Part shown: piece after piece, positions 27,059-37,975 of the stretch
How positions within the stretch are numbered: position 1 is the first letter of the stretch
Layout of the letters: the number at the start of each line of letters is the position of its first letter
Assembly (NCBI GenBank): GCA_963580455.1
Contig: OY756966.1
Span: forward strand, 11,366,501 to 11,430,500
From: Euonymus europaeus
Lineage: Eukaryota > Streptophyta > Magnoliopsida > Celastrales > Celastraceae
Length of the DNA stretch: 64,000 bases
Direction of reading: 5' to 3'
Notes under the pieces: generated by a model
What the model was told of the DNA's origin: nothing
Database searches by the model: none
What the model saw: only the letters and a program-made list of their open reading frames with translations
Program-made: the position numbers and the translations under genes

Positions 27059-27679
27059 TTTGTCCATTTAGGAGCATGAGTTGGTCTTTTGGCAACGAAA
27101 CAATCAACGGAGCCCATAGTCGTAAAATTTGACATAAAATAACAATCAAAAGTGTACACCAACCAAATTTGATGGTTCGGAATTGCTCAATTCTCTCCAT
27201 GGATGAGCTTGTAACGGTTTTGTCCATTTGGGATCGAAAGTTGCTCTTTTGACAAGGAAACAATATAGGAAGCGCATAATACCAGTAGTGAATTTGGACA
27301 TAAAGCAACAATAAAAAGTGTACACCTATCAACTTCAATGGCTCGGATTGCTCAACTCTCTCCATGGAGGAGCTTTCTTACAATTTTGTCCATTTGGAAA
27401 CGAAAGTTGGTGTTTTGGCAAGGAAACAATCTACAAAGTCCATACTCGTAAAATTTGACGTTAAAGAACAATAGAAGGGGCACAGCGACAACCTTTGATG
27501 GTTTGAAATTGATCAACTCTCTTGACAGAGGTGCTTTTAACGGTTTCGTCCAATTAAGAAGGAAAGTTGTTCTTTTAGCAGCAAAATAATCTACGAAGCG
27601 AACGCTAGTAAATTTGGACATAAAGCAACAATAAAAAGTGCACACCTATCAAGTTTGATGATGGTTCGGAATTGCTCAA
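27059..27679. repeat. HOR copy c12, partial (621 bp)
   Basis: M1-M4 of a unit. At 27680 the expected GTCTCTGCATG continuation (M5) is replaced by CAGAGGTGCTTTTAACGG, a type-4-like monomer. This is the right boundary of the regular array. Confidence 0.85.
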
Positions 27680-27978
27680 CAGAGGTGCTTTTAACGGTTT
27701 CGTCCAATTAAGAAGGAAAGTTGTTCTTTTAGTAGCAAAATAATCTACGAAGCGAACACTAGTAAATTTGGACATAAAACAACAACAAAAAGTGTTCACC
27801 TATCAAGTTTGATGGTTCGGAATTTCTCAACAGAGGTGCTTTTAACTGTTTTTTCCAATTAAGAAGTAAAGTTGTTGTTTTAGCAACAAAATAATCTACG
27901 AAGCAAATACTAGTAAATTTGGACATAAAGCGACAATAAAAAGTGCATACCTATCTCCATTGAGTCGGTTTTAACGGT
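27680..27978. repeat. Two extra type-4-like monomers with deletion scar
   Basis: Two monomers with CAGAGGTGCTTTTAAC starts. The second ends in the shortened join ACCTATCTCCATTGAG (27949-27964), identical to 851-866. The block thus flanks both c1 and c13 on the left and marks them as descendants of one ancestral segment. No gene. Confidence 0.85.
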
Positions 27979-30357
27979 TTTGTCCATTTAGGAGAATGAG
28001 TTGGCCTTTTGGCAACGAAACAATCAACGGAGCCCATAGTCGTAAAATTTGACATAAAATAACAATAAAAAGTGTACGCCGACCAAATTTGATGGTTCGG
28101 AGTTGCTCAATTCTCTCCATGGATGAGCTTTTAACGGTTTTGTCCATTTGGGATCGAAAGTTGCTCTTTTTGACAAGGAAACAATATATGAAGAGTATAA
28201 TACCAGTAGCGAATTTGGACATAAAGCAACAATAAAAAGTGTACACCTATCAACTTTAATAGCTCGGATTGCTCAACTCTCTCCATGGGGGAGCTTTCTT
28301 ACAATTTTGTCCATTTGGAAACGAAAGTTGGTATTTTGGCAAGGAAACAATCTACAAAGTCCATACTCGTAAAATTTGACGTTAAAGAACAATAAAAGGG
28401 GCACACCGACAACCTTTGATGGTTCGAAATTGATCAACTCTCTCGACAGAGGTGCTTTTAACGGTTTCGTCCAATTAAGAAGGAAAGTTGTTCTTTTAGC
28501 AGCAAAATAATCTACGAAGCGAACGCTAGTAAATTTGGACATAAAGAAACAATAAAAAGTGCACACCTATAAAGTTTGATGATGGTTCGGAATTGCTCAA
28601 GTCTCTGCATGTGAAGGGTTTTGTCCATTTGAGATAGAAAGTTGGTCTTTCGGCATCGAAACAATCTACGAACCCTATATTCCTGAGATTTGACATCAAA
28701 TCACAATGAAAAGTGTACGCCGACCAACTTCGACGGTTCGGAATAGCTCAACTCTTTCCATGGACAAACTATTAACGGTTTTGCCCATTCGGGAACGAAA
28801 GTTGGTCTTTTGGCAACGAAACAATCAATGGAGCCTATAGTCGTAAAATTTTGCATAAAATAACAATCGGAAATGTACACCGACCGACTTTGATGTTTCG
28901 GAATCGCTCAACTCTCTCCATGGAGGGGCTTTTAACGGTTTTCTTCTCCATTTGAGATCGAAAGTTGGTCTTTTCGGCAAAGAAACGATAAATGAAGCGC
29001 ATACTAGTAAATTTCTACATAAAGCAACAATAAAAAAGTGTACACATATCAGCTTTGATGGCTCGGATTGCTCAACTCTGTCCATGGAGGAGCTTTTAAA
29101 GGTGTTGTCCATTTGAGATCGACAGTTGGCCTTTTTGACAACGAAACAGTCTAAGAAGCGTAAATTTACACATAAAGCAACAATAAAAAGCGTACGTATA
29201 TCAACTTTGATGTTTCATAAATGCTCAACTCTCTCTATGGAGAAGCTTTTAACAGTTTTGTCCATTTGACATAGAAAGTTGGTCTTTTGGCATCGAAACA
29301 ATCTATGAGGCCTATAGTTGTAAAATTTGATATGAAATAACAATAAAAAGTGAAAACCTATCAACTTCGATGCTTCGGAATTGCTCAACTCTCTTCATGG
29401 AGGAGCTCTTAACGGTTTTGTCCATTTGAGATACAAAGTTGTTGTTTTGGCATCGAAATAATCTAGGGAGATTATACTCGTAAAATTTGACATAAAAGAA
29501 CAATAAAAAGTGTACACTGATCCACTTTGATGGTCCAAAATTTCTCAACTCTCTCGATGACGGTGTTTTTAACAGTTTTGTCCAATTTAGAATGAAATTC
29601 GTTCTCTTGACAACGACACAATCTAAAAAGCAATAATACTCGTAAGTTCCACATAAAGCAACGATAAAAAGTGCATACCTATCAAATTTGATGGTTCGGA
29701 ATTGCTCAACTCTCTCCGTGGAGGAGCTTCTTTAAGGTTTTGTTCATTTGGGAAGAAAAGTTGGTATTTGGCAACGAAACAATCTACGGAGTCTATACTC
29801 GTAAAATTGGACATAAAAGAACAATAAATGGTGTACACCGACCAACTTTGATGGTTCGAGATTGCTCAACATTCTCGATAGAGGTGCTTCAAACGGGCTG
29901 TTCTTTTGACAGCCAAACAAACTACGAAGCGAACGCTAGTAAGCTTGGACATAAAGCAACAATAAAAGGTTCACACCTATCAACTTTGATAACTGAGAAT
30001 TATTCAACCCTCCCTATGGAGGAGAATTTAACGGCTTTGTCCATTTGAGATAGAAAGTTGGTGTTTTGGCATCGAAATAATCTTGGGAGCTTTATACTCG
30101 TAAAAATTGACATAAAATAAAAATAAAAAAGTGTACACCGACAAACTTTGATGGTCCAAAATTGCTCAACTCTCTCGATGGAGGTGTTTTTAACAGTTTT
30201 GTCCAATTTAGAACAAAATTTGTTCTCTTTTCAACGAAACAATCTAGGAAGCGAATACTAGTAAATCTGGACATGAGGCGACAATAAAAAGTGCATACCT
30301 ATCAACTTTGACGATTCGGAATTACTCAACACTATCCATTGAGGCGGTTTTAACGGT
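27979..30357. repeat. HOR copy c13 (2379 bp, edge type)
   Basis: A complete unit by spacing from the M1 landmark at 27979 to the next at 30358. It has the edge-type markers seen in c1 (CATGGGGGAGC near 28285, CAACTTTAAT near 28250). Its M13 marker is CTTCAAACGGGCTG (near 29887), unlike the CTTACAACAGGCTG of c5-c11. Confidence 0.85.
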
Positions 30358-33300
30358 TTTGTCCATTTAGGAGCATGAGTTGGTCTTTTGGCAACGAAAC
30401 AATCAACGGAGCCCATAGTCGTAAAATTTGACATAAAATAACAATGAAAAGTGTACACCGACCAAATTTGATGGTTTGGAATTGCTCAATTCTCTCCATG
30501 GATGAGCTTTTAACGGTTTTGTCCATTTGGGATCGAAAGTTGCTCTTTTGACAAGGAAACATTATATGAAGCGCATAACACCAGTAGTGAATTTGGACAT
30601 AAAGCAACAATAAAAAGTGTACACCTATCAACTTTAATGGCTCGGATTGCTCAACTCTCTCCATGGGGGTGCTTTCTTACAATTTTGTCCATTTGGAAAC
30701 GAAAGTTGTTGTTTTGGCAAGGAAACAATCTATAAAGTCCATACTCGTAAAATTTGATTTTAAAGAACAATAAAAGGGGCACACCGACAACCTTTGATGG
30801 TTCGAAATTGATCAACTCTCTCGACAGAGGTGCTTTTAACGGTTTCGTCCAATTAAGAAGGAAAGTTGTTCTTTTAGCAGCAAAATAATCTACGAAGCGA
30901 ACGCTAGTAAATTTGGACATAAAGCAACAATAAAAAGTGCACACCTATCAAGTTTGATGATGGTTCGGAATTGCTCAACAGAGGTGCTTTTAACGGTTTT
31001 GTCCATATAAGAAGGAAAGTTGTTGTTTTAGCAACAAAATAATCTATGAAGCGAATACTAGTAAATCTGGACATAAAGAAACAATAAAAAGTGCACACTT
31101 ATAACTTTTTACGATTCGGAATTACTCAACACTATCCATTGAGGCGATTTTAACGGTTTTGTCCATTTAGGAGCATGAGTTGGTCTTTTGGCAACGAAAC
31201 AATCAACGGAGCCCATAGTCGTAAAATTTGACAAAAAATAAAAACGAAAAGTGTACGCCGACCAAATTTGATTGTTCGGAATTGCTCAATTCTCTCCATG
31301 GAGGAGCTTGTAACGGTTTTATCCATTTGGGATCGAAAGTTGCTCTTTTTGACAAGGAAACAATATATGAAGCGCATAATACCAGTAGTGAATTTGGACA
31401 TAAAGCAATAATAAAAAGTGTACACTTATCAACTTTACTGGCTCGGATTGCTCAACCCTCTCCATGGGGGAGCTTTCTGACGATTTTGTCCATTTGGAAA
31501 CGAAAGTTGGTGTTTCGGCAACGATACAATCTACAAAGTCCATACTCGTAAAATTTGACGTAAAAGAACTATAAAAGGGGCACACCGACAACCTTTGATG
31601 GTTCGAAATTGATCAACTCTCTCGACAAAGGTGCTTTTAACGGTTTCGTCCAATTAAGAAGGAAAGTTGTTCTTTTAGCAGCATAATAATCTACGAAGCG
31701 AACGCTGGTAAATTTGGACATAAAGCAACAATAAAAAATGCACATGTATAAAATTTGATGGTTCGGAATTGCTCAACTCTCTCCGTGGAGGAGCTTCTTT
31801 AAGGTTTTGTTCATTTGGGAACGAAAGTTGGTATTTTGGCAACGAAATAATCTACGGAGTCTTTACTCGTAAAATTGGACATAAAACAACAATAAATGGT
31901 GTACACCGACCAATTTTGATGGTTCGAGATTGCTCAACATTCTCGATAGAGGTGCTTCAAACGGGCTGTTCTTTTGACAGCCAAACAAACTACGACGCGA
32001 ACGCTAGTAAGCTTGGACATAAAGCAACAATAAAAGGTTCTCACACCTATCAACTTTGATAACTGAGCATTGTTCAACTCTTCCTATGGAGGACAATTTT
32101 ACGGCTTTGTCCATTTGAGATAGAAAGTTGGTGTTTTGGCATCGAAATAATCTAGGGAGCTTTATACTAGTAAAATTTGACATAAATAAACAATAAAAAA
32201 GTGTAAACCGACAAACTTTGATGGTCCAAAATCGCTCAACTCTCTCGATGGAGGTGTCTTTAACAGGTTGGTCCAATTTAGAAAGAAATTTGTTCTCTTT
32301 TCAACGAAACAATCTACGAAGCGAATACTAGTAAATCTGGACATAAAGCGACCATAAAAAGTGCATACCTATCAACTTTGACGATTCAGAATTACTCAAC
32401 ACTATCCATGGAGGCGATTTTAACGATTTGTCCATTAAGGAGCATGAGTTGGTCTTTTGGCAACGAAACAATCAACGGAGCCCATAGTCATAAAATTACA
32501 ACGAAAAGTGTACGCCGACCTAATTTGATGGTTCGGAATTGCTCAATTCTCTCCATGGATGAGCTTGTAACGGTTCTGTCCATTTGGGATCGAAAGTTGC
32601 TCCTTTTGACAAGGAAACAATATATGAAACGCATAATACCAGTAGTGAATTTGGACATAAAGCAACAGTAAAAAGTGTACACCTATCAACTTTAATGGCT
32701 CGGATTGCTCAACTCTCTCCATGGGGGTGCTTTCTTACGATTTTGTCCATTTGGAAACGAAAGTTGGTGTTTTGGCAATGAAACAATCTACAAAGTCCAT
32801 ACTCATAAAATTTGACATTAAAAAACAATAAAAGGGGCACACCGATAACCTTTGATGGTTCGAAATTGATCAACTCTCTCGACAGAGCTGCTTTTAACGG
32901 TTTCGTCCAATTAAGAAGGAAAGTTGTTCTTTTAGCAGAAAAATAATCTACGAAGCGAACGCTGGTAAATTTGGTTATAAAGAAACAATAAAAAGTGCAC
33001 ACCTATCAAGTTTGATGATGGTTCGGAATTGCTCAAGTCTCTCCATGTTAAGGGTTTTGTTGTCCATTTGAGATAGAAAGTTGGTCTTTCGGCATCGAAA
33101 CAATCTACGAAGCCTATATTCCTGAGATTTGACATCAAATCACAATGAAAAGTGTACGCCGACCAACTTCGACAGTTCGGAATAGCTCAACTCTCTCCAT
33201 GGACGAACTATTAATGGTTTTGCCCATTCGGGAATGAAAGTTGGTCTTTTGGCAACGAAACAATCAATGGAGCCTATAGTCGTAAAATTTGACATAAAAT

Positions 33301-33576
33301 AACAATGAAAAATGTACACTGACCGACTTTGATGTTTCGGAATCGCTCAACTCTCTCCCTGGAGGGGCTTTTTAACGGTTTTCTTCTCCATTTGAGATCG
33401 AAAGTAGGTCTTTTCGGCAAAGAAACGATAAATGAAGCGCATACTAGTAAATTTGGACATAAAGAAACAATAAAAAAGTGTACACCTATCAGCTTTGATG
33501 GCTCGGATTGCTCAACTCTGTCCATGGAGGAGCTTTTAAAGGTGTTGTCCATTTGAGATCGACAGTTGGTCTTTTT
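30358..33576. repeat. Irregular satellite left of the retrotransposon
   Basis: Same monomers in broken HOR order. M1 landmarks at 30358 and 31158 are 800 bp apart (five monomers); a third lies near 32428. The sequence is older-looking than the regular array. The last monomer is interrupted at 33576 by the retrotransposon and resumes at 41994. No gene. Confidence 0.9.
33572..33576. other. Target-site duplication, left copy (TTTTT)
   Basis: TTTTT directly precedes the TG of the 5' LTR. The same five bases follow the CA of the 3' LTR. Removing the element and one copy gives GTTGGTCTTTTTGACAACG, the sequence found uninterrupted near 43750. Confidence 0.9.
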
Positions 33577-33787
33577 TGTGAAATCCCGACCCAAAAATTT
33601 AGTTTTGAGTCGAGTTACGGATGATTTGTGAAGTACGGCATTATGGAAAAATAGTTTTGAACTTGGTTCGGTAAATGGGTCATAACTTTTAGTGTACATG
33701 TCCGTTTTGGGCCCGTAATATATCAAATCGAAGCTTAGACCGAGCCAAAAAATAAATTTGAGAAAAAACTGGGTTCTGTGAACAGTA

Positions 33788-33948
33788 ATCCGTCCGGACG
33801 GATAATTGAGCGTCCGGACGGATTTGCCTAGAATCAAGGCAGTGAGTTCTGTGAACAGTAATCCGTCCGGACGGATTTGCCTAGAGGAAGGGCAGTGGGT
33901 TACGGGAACAGTAATCCGTCCGGACGGCCACTTAGGGCGTCCGGACGG
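33788..33948. promoter_or_regulatory. Cluster of five CpG-rich palindromes in the 5' LTR
   Basis: The 12-mer CCGTCCGGACGG or its variant GCGTCCGGACGG occurs at 33790-33801, 33810-33821, 33863-33874, 33916-33927 and 33937-33948. The first is the centre of the 16-bp palindrome ATCCGTCCGGACGGAT. They sit in longer repeated blocks beginning GAACAGTAATCC. Such a GC-rich cluster stands out in AT-rich surroundings and could be an LTR enhancer, a protein-binding array or a hairpin region. No role is demonstrated. Confidence 0.5.
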
Positions 33949-34017
33949 CTGTCGGGAAAATCAGATATTAAGCCCAGAATTTGACATTTTCTGCATAAAA
34001 TTCTTGGAGAAGCCCGA

Positions 34018-34050
34018 TAGAGAGAGAGAGAGAGAGAGAAGAAGAGAGAG
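34018..34050. repeat. GA microsatellite in the 5' LTR
   Basis: A run of AG dinucleotides followed by GAAGAGAGAG. It is 2 bp longer than the matching run in the 3' LTR (from about 40310), as expected for slippage after insertion. Confidence 0.8.
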
Positions 34051-35705
34051 AAAGTGGTTTTGGCAAGAGTTTGGCTTGGGGATTGAAGATTGATGACCAT
34101 TGAAGCTTGGGAAGGAAGATTCAAGCTTGATTTTGGAGATTTGGTAAGTTTTTCATAGTTTTTGTAAATTCTAGGTTTTTCTAGATTTGCTAGATTCTTG
34201 AAGAGTTGAGTGCTATGCTTTAGATATGTTGTTTATAGGTTGATTTTGGATGTTTATGTAGATTGGTTTGTGTTTTGGAGTTGAGTTGAGCTTGGAGTGA
34301 GTTTGGAGGATTTTGGAAGAAATTTCTAGAGAGAGAAGTAAGTGATTTCGAAATTATTGATTTAATTTGATGTTTATATGAGTTGTTGGTTGTTTATTGA
34401 TGTGTGAATGGGTTCGGTTTCACCACATTGTTAGGTTTGGGAAATCGGAACCCTAGGAACGTAATTGTGGAATTTGTGGTAAATTGCTCGGCACGAGGTA
34501 GGGGATTTCCAACCTTTCTTTTATCATTCGATATTGTTGCCTAAATATCGTTTCTATTCTTCATTGGTCGCCATTATTTGAGTTTCCGCCTTAATTGCTT
34601 CTAAGGGGAAACGAGCCTTGTGTGGATCATTGTTTGATGTTGAATGTTGCATGACCCAAATTAGTGTTCCGTCATTTACGGACACGTTGTGAGCCTTCAT
34701 TCATGCATCATGGTAGTTATGTAAAGTATATAGGGTATTCATATATACTTATCGATTCGGCATGACATGTCATAATGCATTAGAGATGCATGGGGGACTC
34801 GGGTATGGACTCGGGAACCTTTAGGTTACTTGAAAGCCACATGGGAGGATGGCAAGGTGAAGGTTGTTATCACCAAGTCACGTGAACCTCATGTGGGGTA
34901 ACGCACTAGGGGTAAGGTCAAGAGTGACTTGCCTTGTGGGGTGCGGGCGTGATAGGTTCACGTAATCGGATGATCCTAGGAGTGGTTGGTTGTGGTGAGC
35001 TTGCTCCCGTCCAATATATCATTGAGTTGCAATGACATTGTGGTTGTTATGCTCCGAAGGGGTTATCCGGGTAAATGTTGATGTGAATTGTTGAGTATAC
35101 GTTCATGTGGTAGGAACATATTGATGCATTACTTTCCTTTGGTTCAGCTTATATTGATGTTTACTTCATACCCTACTGAGCTTCTAGCTCACTCCTTTAC
35201 TTTCTTCCTTCCACAGGAGACACTGGTACAGGTACTGGTGCTGCGGATCGGTGAGCAGGTCGTGTCATGGATGGCCCTGGGTAGAATAGGGTGCTAGAGA
35301 TATACTCTATGCTTGTGGGTGTATGTAGTATATCTATGTTGAGAGAATATAACCATTTGGCACAGTGGTGCTTGTATGTGGATGTAGATATTGATATATG
35401 GTTATATTTGATGTGTTATAAATCTGCGTGTTGATTTATATGTGATGCCATCAGTTTGTGCATGCTGGTAGTGGATGGCCTGAGGCCTAGGGTCAGGATT
35501 GCATGTGGTTGAGGCCTGAGGCCTATGTTTGCTAGGTTGCTAGTGTGATGTTGTTGTTGCTGCGTTTCTGATGCAGGTGGGCGCTCTCCGATATACGGGG
35601 AGGTGCCGCCGGATTTCCGGTTGATCCCGGATGTTCACACTAGTGACCTAGGAAGGGTGCGGAGAGAGCACCCAGTCGCGTCTCCGGAAACGGGGCGTGA
35701 CAATT

Positions 35706-35717
35706 TGGTATCAGAGC
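35706..35717 (+). other. Primer-binding site for initiator methionine tRNA
   Basis: TGGTATCAGAGC starts 4 bp after the 5' LTR. It is the usual plant minus-strand priming site, complementary to the 3' end of tRNA-iMet. Being intact, it could still support priming in trans. Confidence 0.93.
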
Positions 35718-35877
35718 GAGGTTTACGGCTCTTTATAGGATATGGGGTGTTGGGTCCTAGTTGTAGAGTAGTATATCCAGGCCATGTCACGACTGCTACT
35801 GATCCGGTATGTTTTCTTTTCCCCTTAAATCCTCGTTTGAGTAGTGGGTTAAATGGTATTGTCTGTTTGCCATGCAG
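35718..35877 (+). other. Untranslated leader before gag
   Basis: About 160 bp between the primer site and the gag start. It ends TTTGCCATGCAG, which resembles a splice acceptor and lies directly against the ATG at 35878. An upstream in-frame ATG at 35872 is inside that motif. No other feature seen. Confidence 0.5.
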
Positions 35878-36459
35878 ATGAATACCCATAGAACTACCAG
35901 GTCCGAGAGTGGGACTGTAGTACCTCGTGGCAGAGGCCGTAGTGTTGGGGTGGAACGTGTCATAAGAGGCACTCCTAGCACTGAGGATTCGGTTCCGAAT
36001 GTGGATCCGGAGTTGAGAGAGGAAGAGGTAGTTCAAGAGGGACTACCGATGGAGAGTGATGATCAGCAGGCACCACCTGAGGTGCAGGTTGCTCCTGTTA
36101 CTACAGGGGGGCAACCAGTGACGATGGAGAGTCTTACTAGTTTTATGATGAGTATGGTGCAGACACAGGCGCAGACCATAGCTCAGGCAGTGGCTCAGGC
36201 AATGGGTGCTACTAGCACTCGTGCTGAGGGAGTTGTACCAGAGGCTACAACTAAGGTAGCAGCAGTACCTAGAGCTGGGAGAGGGATGTATGAGGTGGAC
36301 CAATTGAGGAGGACTACTCCTCCAACATTTTCTGGAGATGGAACGGGTGTGGGGGCGGAGCAGTGGTTCAATCAGTTGAGCATGAGGATGGATACATTAG
36401 AGATACCCGATGAGCGGCGGGTGAAGTTTGTTTCCTATTATCTGAGTGGAGTGGCCTAG
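35878..36459 (+). pseudogene. gag: gag, N-terminal part only (internal deletion)
   Basis: Gag forms the particle that packages element RNA. The open frame runs from ATG 35878 (or 35872, two codons earlier) to a TAG at 36457-36459, about 195 residues. The first ~140 residues are low-complexity, rich in Arg, Pro, Gln and Ala, with an AQ-rich stretch near 100-110. The conserved capsid homology starts at about residue 145 (PPTFSG, then EQWFNQL) and stops at LSGVA, where family members continue with the rest of capsid and a CCHC zinc knuckle. Both are missing. Downstream sequence resumes inside the protease in another frame, so an internal deletion with its junction near 36454-36460 created the stop. 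Several hundred bases are probably lost, judged from family length. Confidence 0.85.
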
Positions 36460-36733
36460 GTACATTCTTGATTTTGAATAGTTGGGCAAGAGTTTTGTGT
36501 GATTTGGAGCTACTTCGTCGTTTAATACTAGTTCGTTATCGAACGCACTAGCGGTGGAGATTTCGCCGATTAGGAGAATGTTTACGGTGTCCTTACCATT
36601 CAGACACTTTACCATGTTGGAGGGAGTAGTGTTCGGTTGTGAGTGTCGGTTTGGAGAAATATCTCTGAAAGCCGACTTGTTTGTATTAGATTTCCAGGAT
36701 TTTGATGTGATTCTTGGAGTTGATTGGTTGACG
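36460..36733 (+). pseudogene. Aspartic protease, frameshifted at the catalytic motif
   Basis: This retropepsin-like protease would cut the polyprotein. Its start reads in one frame (residues [13 protein letters not shown] ending at GAT 36501-36503) and continues from GGA 36506 in the next frame ([11 protein letters not shown], later DVILGVDWL). Only two bases, TT at 36504-36505, separate the Asp and Gly codons of the D-S/T-G catalytic triplet. One base is therefore missing exactly in the active-site motif. The later VILGVDWL motif, typical of the end of plant Ty3 proteases, is intact. The protein cannot be made from this copy. Confidence 0.8.
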
Positions 36734-37975
36734 AAGCACCAAGGGTTGCTTGACTTCTGGGAGAGGAAGATTACTCTTAGAGTACCCGAGGGAGGAGTGA
36801 TTCAGTTGAGGGGATCGAAGGGGATTCCATGCCCACATTTCATGGATAATCCTTCGTACAAAGATTGTAGAGTTGCGAGTTTGGTGAGTTCGGCTCCTAA
36901 GGAAGATGTAGCTACCGTGATTAGGGTAATGGAAGAATTTATGGATGTATTTCCGGAGGAGTTTCCGGGATTACCTCCGAAGAGGGAAATTGACTTTGCT
37001 ATTGAGTTGCATCCGAATGTCAAGCCGATTTCGATTCCGCCGTATCGGATGGCTCCAGCAGAGTTGAAAGAGTTGAGTACTCAGTTAGAAGAGTTGTTAG
37101 ACTTGGGATTCATTAGACCGAGTGTGTCCCCGTGGGGAGCACCGGTGTTGTTCGTCAAGAAGAAAGACGGAAGTTTGAGGATGCGTATTGATTATAGGCA
37201 GTTGAATAAGGTTACAGTGAGGAGTAAGTATCCATTGCCTAGGATCAATGATTTGTTTGACCAATTGAGAGGTGCTAGACATTTCTCTAAGATTGATTTG
37301 AGGTCGGGTTATCATCAGTTGAGAATTAAGGATGAGGATATCCAGAAAACAGTGTTTAGAACTCGTTATGGGCATTATGAGTTTCTTGTGATGCCGTTTG
37401 GGTTGACAAATGCCCCAGCGGTGTTCATGGACCTAATGCAAAGGGTTCTTAGACCGTTTTTGGATAACTTTGTTGTGGTTTTTATAGATGATATATTGAT
37501 TTATTCTCCTACGGAGGAAGAGCATGAGGAACATTTGAAGGTAGTGTTACAGACATTGAGGGAGAATCAACTGTATGCTAAATTGAGTAAGTGTGAATTT
37601 TGGGCCACGGAGGTGAAGTTCCTAGGCCATGTGATCACTCAAGAAGGCATAGCGGTTGATTACTCCAAAGTTGAGTCGGTTTTGAGTTGGGAAAGACCAA
37701 AGAATGTGACGGAGATCCGGAGTTTCCTAGGGTTGGCAGGTTACTACCGGAGGTTTATTGAGGACTTCTCAAGAGTTGCTTCGCCGATGACGCAGCTCAC
37801 GAAGAAGGGTACACCGTTTGTGTGGACAGACGAATGTGAGGCCGCATTTGAAGAGTTGAAGAAGAGGTTGACAACACCTCCAGTGTTAGTAGTTCCGGAG
37901 AGGAATGTTGGCCATCAGGTGTATTGCGATGCGTCTGGAGTCGGTTTAGGTTGTGTGTTGATGCAACAGGGCTGA
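36734..37975 (+). pseudogene. pol: Reverse transcriptase and start of RNase H, ending in a premature TGA
   Basis: RNA-templated DNA synthesis domain. Counting from ATG 36554 in the open frame, RT spans roughly residues 150-330: YRMAP entry motif near 164, RIDYRQLNK near 211, catalytic FSKIDL with Asp248, MPFGLTNAP near 280, and [11 protein letters not shown] with the Asp312-Asp313 pair. These residues look complete. The connection domain has [12 protein letters not shown] near 391. RNase H begins with VYCDASG (Asp459). Translation stops at TGA 37973-37975. The residue there is normally Arg in relatives, so a CGA to TGA change (a CpG transition) is the likely cause. The same frame continues open beyond it. 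Confidence 0.93.

Larger units (their letters stand above)
881..27679. repeat. 2380-bp higher-order repeat array of a 160-bp satellite (11.3 copies)
   Basis: Using the M1 landmark (TTTGTC[C/G]ATTTAGGAGCAT) as phase zero, units start at 881, 3261, 5641, 8020, 10400, 12780, 15160, 17539, 19919, 22299, 24679 and 27059. The spacing is 2379 or 2380 bp every time. Each unit holds 15 diverged monomers of about 138-166 bp, mostly 160. Copies of the whole unit are far more alike than the monomers within one unit, which defines a higher-order repeat. All monomers point the same way. Neither the monomer nor the 2380-bp unit is a multiple of three, so reading frames do not carry through. A monomer near 160 bp is in the nucleosome-length range usual for plant centromeric and knob satellites. 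Location and function are not shown by the sequence. Confidence 0.95.
33577..35702 (+). repeat. 5' long terminal repeat (2126 bp)
   Basis: Begins TGTGAAATCCC and ends GGGGCGTGACA. It matches the 3' LTR with 18 substitutions (14 transitions, 4 transversions by my count) and three indels: a 20-bp loss in the palindrome cluster, 1 bp near 34464 and 2 bp in the GA run. A TATA-like stretch (GTATATAGGGTATTC, then ATATATACTTA) lies near 34726-34751, but no transcription start can be fixed. Small open frames inside it recur in the other LTR only because the LTRs are duplicates. Confidence 0.95.

Noticed and set aside
881..27679. CRISPR-like or minisatellite array
   Set aside because: Monomers are contiguous 160-bp satellite units with no unique spacers and no cas genes. 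The context is eukaryotic.
33274..33837. 187-codon minus-strand frame across the satellite-LTR border
   Set aside because: It joins satellite sequence to LTR sequence by chance at the insertion point. Its LTR part also appears alone at 39834-40109.
35088..35297. 69-codon frame found identically at 41379-41588
   Set aside because: It lies inside both LTRs, which are copies of one another. No family resemblance, so the duplication is not evidence of selection.
35706..35717. tRNA gene fragment
   Set aside because: Only the 12-bp complement of the tRNA 3' end is present at the right distance from the LTR. It is a primer-binding site, not a gene.
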